From: Methanosarcina sp.
Lineage (GTDB): Archaea > Halobacteriota > Methanosarcinia > Methanosarcinales > Methanosarcinaceae
Length of the DNA: 9,087 nucleotides
Assembly (NCBI GenBank): GCA_013330315.1
Contig: DUIO01000317.1
Coordinates: 1 to 9,087 of the forward strand
Direction: 5' to 3'
Shown: positions 1 through 5,621 of the stretch, piece by piece
How positions within the stretch are numbered: position 1 is the stretch's first letter
How the letters are laid out: each line of letters begins with the position of its first letter
Program-made: the position numbers and the translations under genes
The notes under the pieces: model-generated
What the model was told of the DNA's origin: nothing
What the model saw: only the letters and a program-made list of their open reading frames with translations
The model's database searches: none

Positions 1-273
1 TAGTTCAGATTTTTTAGTTCAGACACTTATTTTTAGATTAAGTTTGTTTTTGAATCGGACTTGTATTTGAGATTGGGTTTGTCTTTAAGAGCAGGCATTT
101 GTTTTGGACTTTTGAAAACATTCCGACGTTTTTTAATTATTTTGAAGTATCTTCAGGCTCGCTATCACAGGCTCTTGAAATTTCAAGCCACGAAATCTAC
201 CAAAAATACTTTCACCCTGCTTGGCTGAGGTTAATAAAGACAGAAGTAGTTTTTAGGAATAGAGGTGAATACA

Positions 274-417
274 ATGGAAGAGATATTCAAAGGATTGGTT
301 GAACGCGCTCAGTACTACGAACAGTTTGAAAGCTTCAGAAATAAAGACATTTCCGGACAATTCGGGGATATATCCGGAATGGATCTGAAGATGAAAGTTC
401 CAGTGCTGAATATGTGA
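274..417 (+). CDS. Small protein, LVERAQYYE family, left-arm copy (47 aa)
   Basis: This is a 47-residue, charged, soluble-looking protein beginning MEEIFKGLVERAQYYEQFE and ending in a Lys/Met-rich tail. The ATG is preceded by AGAGGTGA at 261-268, a strong archaeal Shine-Dalgarno with 5-6 nt spacing. The first half is probably one amphipathic helix rich in Glu, Phe and Tyr. There is no signal peptide, membrane segment or Cys. The right-arm copy (3315-3458) is identical through residue 27 and differs at six positions in the second half (G28E, Q29H, F30L, D37N, P43S, N46S). The diverged gene at 1746-1919 shares the LVERAQYYE core. Conservation of frame, ribosome binding site and N-terminal half across three copies argues that it is translated. 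I do not recognise a function; regulation by binding a partner protein or RNA is only a possibility. Confidence 0.72.
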   Translation: MEEIFKGLVERAQYYEQFESFRNKDISGQFGDISGMDLKMKVPVLNM

Positions 418-446
418 GACGAATATGTGAGATGAATATTTGAGAA
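408..446 (+). repeat. Three tandem 13-bp units at the end of the left small gene
   Basis: The units are GAATATGTGAGAC (408-420), GAATATGTGAGAT (421-433) and GAATATTTGAGAA (434-446). The stop codon of the small gene lies in the first unit, so the expansion leaves the protein unchanged. The right arm has only one comparable unit (GAGTATGTAAGAT), so this is a local expansion specific to the left copy. Confidence 0.8.
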
Positions 447-488
447 GTAATTAGTTAACAATTGTACTGGGGATATGTCTGGTAAAAC

Positions 489-1265
489 GACCCAGGCTAT
501 AAAAGTGTGCTTCTAACCATCCGAAAAGAACTGGATCTTTATGCTAATGTAAGACCCGTAAAACCCCTTCCGGGCGTAATAGGAGTTACTGGGAGAAATG
601 ATTTCGATTTTATTATTGTCAGGGAAAATACCGAAGGTCTGTATTCAGGGATTGAGGAAATAGGTTCTGACCTTTCTTGGACTAAAAGAATAGTCACACG
701 TAAAGGTTCTGAAAGGATTGCAGAGTACGCCTGCGAGCTGGCAAAAAAGAGATCCAATAAACTGACCATTGTCCACAAGTCCAATGTCCTGAAATCCGAC
801 AAACTTTTCCTTGATATTTGCAGGCAAACTGCAGGCGCGTATGGAGTCGAATACGGTGACATGCTTGTTGATTCCATGGCGTACAGTCTTATGATGCACC
901 CCGAAAAATACGATGTTGTGGTTACTACTAACCTCTTTGGAGATATCCTGAGCGATATGTGCGCATCCCTTGTCGGAAGCCTTGGACTCGTCCCGAGTGC
1001 CAATATAGGGAAAAAATATGCCTTTTTTGAACCTGTTCACGGAAGTGCGCCTGATATCGCAGGAAAAGGAATTTCAAATCCTCTTGCTGCAATTCTCTGT
1101 GTAAAAATGCTGCTTGAATGGATGGGAAGACCCGAAGCTCCAATTATTGACGCTGCGATAGCCGATATCCTTCAGAAAAAGATTATTACTCCTGACCTTG
1201 GGGGAAAAGCAAGTACGGCAGAAGTCGGAAACGCAATAGCAAAATATATTACACTGCATCTATGA
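489..1265 (+). pseudogene. 5'-truncated isocitrate/isopropylmalate dehydrogenase family gene
   Basis: The reading frame is open for about 259 codons and encodes the C-terminal two thirds of a beta-decarboxylating dehydrogenase (LeuB/Icd/homoisocitrate type). It starts in the family's PGYKSVLLTIRKELDLYANV segment. Counting from the GTG at 507, visible landmarks are substrate arginines R6, R16 and R39, the RENTEGLYSG block with Y46, the catalytic-type K91 in VHKSN, metal-site aspartates D122, D146 and D150 (GDILSD), and the nucleotide-loop FFEPVHGSAPDIAGKG at 173-188. The first ~90-100 residues, including the GDGIGPE-type N-terminal strand-loop, are missing. The frame hits TAA at 483, just where the left repeat arm ends, and no ribosome binding site precedes the GTG. 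The remaining frame has no internal stop, so the truncation may be recent. A functional enzyme is unlikely. The precise substrate class cannot be told from this part. Confidence 0.85.
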
Positions 1266-1315
1266 AACGGGAGCAGAATCTTTAAAACAGAAATCTGTGA
1301 ACAAACATCGGATAT

Positions 1316-1643
1316 ATGGCTGGAGACATAATAATCCTCAAGGCAAGAAATTTTACCCAGAGATATCTGAAATTTTGTAAGAATTTATTACCTGAATAGA
1401 CGTAGCCAAGTATCTTGTCAATGCCGGAGGTAAGACTTCCTGGTTTGATTACCTGGGGGTGAGCAGGCTTGAGGCAGATAGACGAGGTTCATGAGCTGCT
1501 AATAAAATGAGCTGCTGCAATAATATGATTCTCTATAGCTCAACCTTGCAGGTGTTTCCGAAGGAGAATATACATTCATTGGTCTGCCCCTCTTTATAGA
1601 TGCGGATGGGGCTCCGGCAGGAGTAATACCGATCAAAGAATAA
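1316..1643 (+). pseudogene. Decayed cyclase-family (kynurenine formamidase-like) C-terminal remnant
   Basis: Pieces of one protein can be read by switching frames. They are AGDIIILKARN from 1319 (ends at TAG 1397), then IDVAKYLVNAGGK followed by FDYLGVSRLEAD from 1396, then EVHELLIK from 1484 (stop 1508), then NLAGVSEGEYTFIGLPLFID from 1542 to the TAA at 1641-1643. The order and spacing match the end of the cyclase / metal-dependent hydrolase family (Pfam PF04199, recognised from memory): a GD-LL-T segment, an A-YL segment, a D-lS segment, HE-LL, and a final E-FTFIGLPL block. At least three frame changes and two in-frame stops show it is dead. It runs in the same direction as the truncated dehydrogenase just upstream. 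The rest of 1266-1745 holds no other gene that I can support. Confidence 0.7.
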
Positions 1644-1745
1644 TCTGTTTTAGAGAGAAGGGGTATTTTTGTCCTGCACACTCTCTATTCAATACCTTGC
1701 CATTTTCGCTTTATTTTTTGTGTGATTTTCATTTTTCATATGATT

Positions 1746-1919
1746 TTAATCTTTTTTTGCCTGCTTCTGTTTTAATATGAGTTCAACAATAATCGTTTCT
1801 TTGTGGAATTCTTCGTCTTTGTTAAATCCTTCCTGAACCTTCAGGCGATCTTCTCTAAAAAATTCAAAACGTTCGTAGTACTGTGCCCTCTCAACAAGAT
1901 ATTCAAAATATTCGTCCAT
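1746..1919 (-). CDS. Small protein, diverged LVERAQYYE family member (57 aa)
   Basis: This 57-residue protein begins MDEYFEYLVERAQYYERFEF and has a very charged C-terminal half ending KQKQAKKD. I chose the ATG at 1919 because a GGGAG ribosome binding site sits 5 nt upstream. The frame runs 12 codons further back to 1955, but no ribosome binding site supports that start. Residues 8-16 are identical to residues 8-16 of the two 47-aa proteins in the inverted arms, and the flanking F-x-x-F-R pattern is also kept, whereas the C-terminal half is unrelated. No signal peptide, membrane segment or Cys is present. The gene diverges from the acetolactate decarboxylase gene, sharing a 132-bp intergenic region. 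Its leader does not resemble that of the arm copies. Function unknown. Confidence 0.7.
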   Translation of the reverse strand: MDEYFEYLVERAQYYERFEFFREDRLKVQEGFNKDEEFHKETIIVELILKQKQAKKD

Positions 1920-1956
1920 AATTACTCCCTTTCCCATACAATACTTCAGCTTCATA

Positions 1957-1970
1957 ACTTATAAATATTT
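1957..1970 (-). promoter_or_regulatory. Candidate TATA element for the 57-aa small gene
   Basis: Read on the minus strand the sequence is AAATATTTATAAG, close to the archaeal TATA consensus. It lies about 40-50 nt upstream of the ATG at 1919, so a start about 25 nt downstream would leave a short leader. The element is nearly symmetric and could also serve the plus-strand gene. Inferred from sequence only. Confidence 0.4.
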
Positions 1971-2010
1971 GTGAGTTTTTCTTCAAACAAAATAAAAATA
2001 TTTAGAAATA

Positions 2011-2033
2011 TCTCCTAATTATTTTTTAGGAGA
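2011..2033 (+). promoter_or_regulatory. Perfect 8-bp inverted repeat before the decarboxylase gene
   Basis: TCTCCTAA (2011-2018) and TTAGGAGA (2026-2033) are perfect reverse complements separated by 7 nt. The AT-rich AAATATTTAGAAA just upstream (about 1996-2008) could be the TATA box, which would place the repeat around the transcription start, where an operator would act. As RNA it could instead form a hairpin that hides an AGGAGA. The likely ribosome binding site is the separate GAGG at 2041-2044. Which of these it is cannot be decided from sequence. Confidence 0.5.
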
Positions 2034-2051
2034 GTCCTTTGAGGAATGGAA

Positions 2052-2909
2052 ATGAAGAAAACAAAATTTTTAATCTTTTTTATTCTTTTATCGGTCACTT
2101 TCTTTTCCGGATGCACCAGTTCTACTGATAACTCTACTGAAAGATCTGGCAATTTTGAAAGCATTGGGGATATTGAAAACAACAGCGCAAGCATCAGCGG
2201 AAATAGCTCTGATGTGCTTTATCAGGTCTCGACAATTGATGCTCTGCTACAGGGGGTGTTTGACGGAATTTTACCTGTTTCGGAAATTGAAACACATGGA
2301 GACTTTGGTATAGGGACTTTTGATGGCCTTGAAGGGGAAATGCTTGCCCTCGACGGCAGCTATTATCAGATAAAATCCGACGGAATTGCTTATCTGGTAT
2401 CCGGGGAAACAACTACCCCTTTTGCTACTGTCACTCATTTTGAAAACGATGAAAATTTCTGGATCGAAGAACCTGCAAACCTCACAGAACTTCAAGCTAT
2501 TATTGACCTTAAACTGCCCTCTGAAAATCTTTTTTATGCAGTAAAGGTTGACGGAAATCTCTCCTACGTAAAAGCAAGAAGCGTTCCAAGACAGGAAAAG
2601 CCTTATCCGAAACTGGCAGATGCAGTAGCTACCCAGTCAGTCTTTGAATTTGAAAACGTAAGTGGTACACTGGTAGGATTTAGAATTCCGGAGTATGCAA
2701 AAGGTGTAAATGTGCCGGGATATCACCTCCATTTCATTACAGCGGACAGAAGTGCAGGTGGGCATGTGCTGGACCTTGAAATAGAGAATGGAGAAGCTAC
2801 CCTAGATATTACGAGAGTATTTTTAATGGAGCTTCCTGACAGCGGAGACTTTTATAATGTAGAATTAGGTCAGGACCTTCAGTCTGATATGGAAAAGGTT
2901 GAGAAGTAA
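2052..2909 (+). CDS. budA: Alpha-acetolactate decarboxylase, secreted lipoprotein
   Basis: The product converts 2-acetolactate to (R)-acetoin and CO2 (EC 4.1.1.5). The ATG at 2052 is chosen because GAGG at 2041-2044 is 7 nt upstream; the ATG at 2046 is too close to it. Residues 1-20 form a Lys-led hydrophobic signal ending in the lipobox FSGC, with Cys21 as the lipid-anchored residue. A Ser/Asn/Thr-rich linker follows to about residue 55. The enzyme domain then shows the family's GTFDGLEGEMLALDG block (88-102) with its Glu, RSVPR (176-180), and GYHLHFITADRSAGGHVLD (223-241), with the three metal-binding histidines H225, H227 and H238. E260 in MELP fits the last catalytic Glu. All key residues are present, so the protein looks active outside the membrane. 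No acetolactate synthase is nearby, and the flanking genes are decayed, so its physiological role is unclear. Confidence 0.9.
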   Translation: MKKTKFLIFFILLSVTFFSGCTSSTDNSTERSGNFESIGDIENNSASISGNSSDVLYQVSTIDALLQGVFDGILPVSEIETHGDFGIGTFDGLEGEMLALDGSYYQIKSDGIAYLVSGETTTPFATVTHFENDENFWIEEPANLTELQAIIDLKLPSENLFYAVKVDGNLSYVKARSVPRQEKPYPKLADAVATQSVFEFENVSGTLVGFRIPEYAKGVNVPGYHLHFITADRSAGGHVLDLEIENGEATLDITRVFLMELPDSGDFYNVELGQDLQSDMEKVEK

Positions 2910-2928
2910 TCTCAGGCTTTCAACTTCA

Positions 2929-2950
2929 CATTTTTTTCCTTCTTCTTTTG
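2929..2950 (+). terminator. Oligo-T terminator after the decarboxylase gene
   Basis: A run of seven T (2931-2937) followed by CCTTCTTCTTTT begins about 20 nt after the stop codon. Archaeal RNA polymerase ends transcription at such T-rich tracts without needing a hairpin. Confidence 0.45.
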
Positions 2951-3268
2951 GAGGAATTTTCCTTTCCCTTTTTTATCTTATTGTCTGTACTCATTATTTC
3001 TGTACCCATTAATTATTCTGGATTTTTTCCCCTCACTCCCATATCTTTTTAGACATTCTTCTTCACTTCTTCTTAATTTATTTACGTTTTTTCTTTATTT
3101 TTTCCTGTAAATTTTTAGGCCTGTTAGTTCTACTTTATTCTTCAGTTATGTTACAATTCTTCTATACTTTCTCCTTGTTTTCTTATTATTCTTTTAATTT
3201 TTGTTGAGAATTGAATCTCAACATTCCGCCTGTCTAGAGATTTTGCAGCTTTTACTAATATTTTTTAT
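2938..3268. other. Non-coding, pyrimidine-rich interval
   Basis: No credible reading frame is present on either strand. The plus strand is strikingly T/C-rich from about 2931 to 3200, with many runs of T broken by C and few G. A minus-strand transcript through here would be purine-rich. Apart from the hairpin at 3202-3223 I see nothing defined. It may be decayed coding DNA or simply an AT-rich spacer. Confidence 0.5.
3202..3223. other. Perfect 8-bp stem inverted repeat
   Basis: TGTTGAGA (3202-3209) and TCTCAACA (3216-3223) are perfect complements around the 6-nt loop ATTGAA. It lies about 45 bp outside the inner edge of the right repeat arm. It is not followed by a T run on the plus strand. 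It could be an RNA hairpin or a protein site; nothing links it to a gene. Confidence 0.4.
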
Positions 3269-3314
3269 TTTTACAGATATTATCCCCGGTACAACTATTA
3301 ATTCAGCTCTTATC

Positions 3315-3458
3315 TTACATACTCAGTACTGAAACCTTCATCTTCAGGTTCATTCCCGATATATCCCCTAAATGTTCGGAAATGTCCTTATTTCTGAAGC
3401 TTTCGAACTGTTCATAGTACTGAGCGCGTTCAACCAATCCTTTGAATATCTCTTCCAT
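3315..3458 (-). CDS. Small protein, LVERAQYYE family, right-arm copy (47 aa)
   Basis: This 47-residue protein begins MEEIFKGLVERAQYYEQFE and is identical to the left-arm product over residues 1-27. It then differs at six of the last twenty residues. The same AGAGGTGA ribosome binding site precedes the ATG. In the first 27 codons only silent changes occur (TAC/TAT, TTT/TTC, AAA/AAG), which is what purifying selection on the N-terminal half would give. It is transcribed in the same direction as fprA, 379 nt downstream of the fprA stop, so it could be reached by read-through or use a promoter in its own conserved leader. There is no recognisable domain and the function is unknown. Confidence 0.72.
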   Translation of the reverse strand: MEEIFKGLVERAQYYEQFESFRNKDISEHLGDISGMNLKMKVSVLSM

Positions 3459-3706
3459 TGTATTCACCTCTATTCCTAAAAACTACTTCTGTCTTTATTA
3501 ACCTCAGCCAAGCAGGGTGAAAGTATTTTTAGTAGAGTTCATGGATTGAAATTTCAAGGGCCTATGGTAAGAGCCTGAAAATACTCCAAAATAATTAAAA
3601 AACGTCGGAATGTTTTGAAAAGTCCAAAACAAATACCTACTCTTAAAGACAAACCCAATCTCAAATACAGGTCCGATTCAGAAACAAACTTATCTAAAAA
3701 TAAGTG

Positions 3707-3748
3707 TCTGAACTAGAAAATCTGAACTAGAAAATCTGAACTAGAAAA
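3707..3748 (-). repeat. Three exact tandem 14-bp units at the outer edge of the right arm
   Basis: TCTGAACTAGAAAA is repeated at 3707-3720, 3721-3734 and 3735-3748 without mismatch. The left arm has the matching units (one partial, one with a single mismatch) at 1-23. The units sit head to tail without spacers, so this is not a CRISPR array. Tandem units at the element's edge may mark its boundary or reflect slippage. Confidence 0.85.
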
Positions 3749-3792
3749 CAGACGTTTAAGCTAAAAAATGTGTAAATCAAAAAGTTATGAGG

Positions 3793-3820
3793 CTAAAAAA
3801 TTGATAAAATATTAAAATAA
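3793..3820 (-). terminator. T-rich terminator region after fprA
   Basis: On the minus strand the sequence 20-45 nt past the fprA stop reads TTATTTTAATATTTTATCAA followed by TTTTTTAGCC. Such oligo-T tracts stop archaeal RNA polymerase, so the redox operon probably ends here. No clear hairpin is present. Confidence 0.45.
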
Positions 3821-3837
3821 ATGGTATGCGAGGTTTG

Positions 3838-5046
3838 TTAACGTTTTCTTGCAATAGCCGCGAGTTGCTCTCCAAATTTTTTGCATCTCTCCAGTTCTTT
3901 CTCATATGGTCTGTACCGGACCTGCAATCCGGGCTCAATCACCTCTATTCCTGCATCTTTTAATTCCTTTTCAATTGCTTTTACCGCCCCTCCGCCCCAT
4001 CCGTATGACCCGAATACCATGGCTTTTTTCTTCTGAGGGCGCAAGCCTTTAAGGTATACAAGGAAATCCCCAACCGTTGGAAAGAGCCCGTTATTAAGAG
4101 TCGGCGACCCTACAGCAAAGGCAGCTGCATCGAGCATTTCTTTCATTATATGGCTTCGGCTGTTTTTTCGGAGATTAAGGAGCTTTACTTCAGTCCCATC
4201 AGCACGTATGGCTTCGGAAATCTCATTTGCCATTATTTCTGTACTGCCCCACATTGTATCGTATATGACGAGCACTTTTTCCTTTACTTCCCCATTAGCC
4301 CAGGATTTGTACGCTTCAAGTACTTTTTTAAGATCCTCCTTCCATATGATGCCGTGGGAAGGGGCTATTTGCAGGGGCTCTACTCCCAGCTTATCAAGCA
4401 CACCCATAAAGCGGAGAAGAGGCATATGAAAAGGCATCAGTATGTTTGCATAATACTCGGCAGCATCAGGAAGAGCGTTACCTACCTCAAAATCATATCT
4501 CTTTGAGGTAGCTATATGCTGTCCGAAACCGTCATTTGAGAAAAGAATCCTGTCTTCTTTCAGGTATGTTTCCATACTGTCAGGCCAGTGAAGCATCGTA
4601 GCTTCAAGGAACATAAGGGTCTTGCCCCCAAGATCCAGCTCGTCACCTGTTTGCACAATTTCAAGGTCCCAATTTTCACTTCCGGAATCTCGGAAGTAAC
4701 CGTTAAGAATATCGACTCCTCTTCTTGTAATGAGAATTTTTGCATTTGTTTCTTTTTTAAGCTCTGCCAGAGAACCTGCATGGTCAAGTTCCATATGGTT
4801 CACTACGATATAATCAAGCTTTGAAGGGTCAATAATCTGCCTTATTCGTCTTAGCATCTCTCCTGCAAAGGGAGCTTTCACAGTATCGATGAGAGCAGTT
4901 TTTTCTCCAACAACAAGGTAGGAATTATAGGTTGTCCCACCCGGAGTGGTAAACCCGTGAAAATCCCTTCCGTTCCAGTCAATTGCTCCTGCCCAGTAAA
5001 CTCCTGGGGCAAGTTCAACTGCTTCACCTGTTTTTTCGGTGTCCAT
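3838..5046 (-). CDS. fprA: Flavodiiron protein FprA, F420H2 oxidase (402 aa)
   Basis: The product reduces O2 to water with electrons from reduced coenzyme F420 in the cytoplasm (EC 1.5.3.22 in characterised methanogen homologues). The N-terminal metallo-beta-lactamase domain (about 1-250) has a full diiron ligand set: H84, E86, D88 and H89 in HMELDH, H153 in LHWPDS, D172 in FSNDG and H231 in PSHG. The C-terminal flavodoxin domain (about 256-400) shows FMN contacts YDTMWGST (262-269), GSPTLNNG (313-320) and GSYGW (346-350). No rubredoxin or other fused module is present. The start at 5046 gives the usual family length and begins 22 nt after the rubrerythrin stop, with AGAGG about 10 nt upstream. 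The frame stays open to 5115, but that start would overlap the upstream gene. It is the last gene of the cluster. NO reduction is an alternative activity known in the wider family. Confidence 0.95.
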   Translation of the reverse strand: MDTEKTGEAVELAPGVYWAGAIDWNGRDFHGFTTPGGTTYNSYLVVGEKTALIDTVKAPFAGEMLRRIRQIIDPSKLDYIVVNHMELDHAGSLAELKKETNAKILITRRGVDILNGYFRDSGSENWDLEIVQTGDELDLGGKTLMFLEATMLHWPDSMETYLKEDRILFSNDGFGQHIATSKRYDFEVGNALPDAAEYYANILMPFHMPLLRFMGVLDKLGVEPLQIAPSHGIIWKEDLKKVLEAYKSWANGEVKEKVLVIYDTMWGSTEIMANEISEAIRADGTEVKLLNLRKNSRSHIMKEMLDAAAFAVGSPTLNNGLFPTVGDFLVYLKGLRPQKKKAMVFGSYGWGGGAVKAIEKELKDAGIEVIEPGLQVRYRPYEKELERCKKFGEQLAAIARKR

Positions 5047-5068
5047 ATCCTCACGGCCTCTTTCTCTT

Positions 5069-5575
5069 TCAGGTTTGCATGCGGAAACTGGTGACATCTT
5101 CGAGGTAGCTGTCAATTATCTCGTAATGACCTCTTTCATACCTTGACAGCATCTGGAAAAAGTTCCTCTGGTTTTCGTCCTCAGATCTTTTTGCCAGTTC
5201 CGAATAGAAATCCTCACTTTTTCTTTCATGCCTCATGGCTGCGAGTAGAATACCTGCATCTCCAAGTGTGATTTCTCCAACTTTTGTTCTGGCCGGATCA
5301 AACTCAGGGCTGAAAGACTGCCCGCTTGGAACTCCCGTACTGACCGCAGGTAGTTCTTTTTTATCGCGGTATCCTTCTAGATAACCGAGATGTTTTACTT
5401 CCTCGCCTGCCAGGTGCTCATAAAGTTCCCTGAACTTCGGGTTTTCCATTAAAGCAGCCTGCTGCATATAGAAATCCCTTGCCTCTTTTTCCCTTTCAAT
5501 TGCCAGAGCTATGGCTTCTTCGATTCCTTTGAGATTTTTTACTTCGTCCACTGTACTCTGATAAGCGCTTTCCAT
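5069..5575 (-). CDS. Rubrerythrin-like ferritin-fold diiron protein without rubredoxin domain (168 aa)
   Basis: This is a four-helix diiron protein probably acting as a cytoplasmic peroxide reductase. Two matching halves each give one Glu plus one ExxH: E29 with E59-V-K-H62, and E117 with E147-R-G-H150. This is the erythrin/rubrerythrin ligand pattern. Between the halves lies a Pro/Ser-rich linker (about 75-100). The C-terminal rubredoxin (CxxC...CxxC) module of classical rubrerythrin is absent and the protein has no cysteine, so electrons must come from a separate partner. The neighbouring flavoproteins or FprA are natural candidates, although this is inference. It precedes fprA by 22 nt and follows afpA by 46 nt. 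The ATG has a G-rich GGGGGT about 8 nt upstream and AAGGT directly before it. Confidence 0.85.
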   Translation of the reverse strand: MESAYQSTVDEVKNLKGIEEAIALAIEREKEARDFYMQQAALMENPKFRELYEHLAGEEVKHLGYLEGYRDKKELPAVSTGVPSGQSFSPEFDPARTKVGEITLGDAGILLAAMRHERKSEDFYSELAKRSEDENQRNFFQMLSRYERGHYEIIDSYLEDVTSFRMQT

Positions 5576-5621
5576 ACCTTTTACCCCCGATTCTATCTGA
5601 TTTTAATAACTGATTAAAGAT

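Larger units (their letters stand above)
1..487 (+). repeat. Left arm of a ~480-bp inverted repeat carrying a small protein gene
   Basis: This stretch matches the reverse complement of 3269-3748, with scattered substitutions and a few 1-nt to several-nt indels. Positions 202-317 are identical to 3415-3530 with no mismatch over 116 bp. The match starts at the window edge, so the arm may extend further left. It begins with two copies of a TAGTTCAGA unit, continues through a ~250-nt leader and a 47-codon gene, and fades after a trailer containing TTGTACTGGGGATAT (right arm: TTGTACCGGGGATAATAT). Its inner edge coincides with the truncated end of the dehydrogenase gene that follows. No transposase is encoded. 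It could be a non-autonomous mobile element or a duplicated gene with its control region. The repeat is certain; its nature is not. Confidence 0.88.
3269..3748 (-). repeat. Right arm of the ~480-bp inverted repeat
   Basis: This is the reverse-complement copy of the left arm (1-487), oriented so that the two small genes point towards each other. On the minus strand the order is: three 14-bp units, a ~250-nt leader, the 47-codon gene, and a trailer with TTGTACCGGGGATAATATCTG. Mismatches cluster in the outer leader and the second half of the gene, and 3415-3530 is identical to the left copy. It lies directly downstream of the fprA end on the same strand. Confidence 0.88.

Noticed and set aside
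99..302. 67-codon plus-strand reading frame in the leader of the left-arm small gene
   Set aside because: It depends on a doubtful start, overlaps the small gene's ribosome binding site and start, and a 1-nt indel in the right arm shifts the frame, so it is not conserved as coding.
455..506. Reading GDMSGKTT before PGYKSV as a frameshifted upstream piece of the dehydrogenase
   Set aside because: The same bases match the trailer of the right repeat arm (GGGGATAATATCTGTAAAA), so they belong to the repeat and not to the dehydrogenase.
539..1143. Long minus-strand frames opposite the dehydrogenase remnant
   Set aside because: They are antisense shadows of a clearly recognised protein frame and have no family features of their own.
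488..3268. Insertion sequence or prophage between the inverted arms
   Set aside because: No transposase, integrase or phage gene can be read in any frame; the interior genes are metabolic or small proteins.
3707..3748. Possible CRISPR array
   Set aside because: The 14-bp units are directly adjacent with no spacers, and no cas gene is present.
5047..5115. Upstream in-frame start for fprA adding 23 residues
   Set aside because: It would overlap the rubrerythrin coding end and give an N-terminus outside the family; the ATG at 5046 has a ribosome binding site and normal length.
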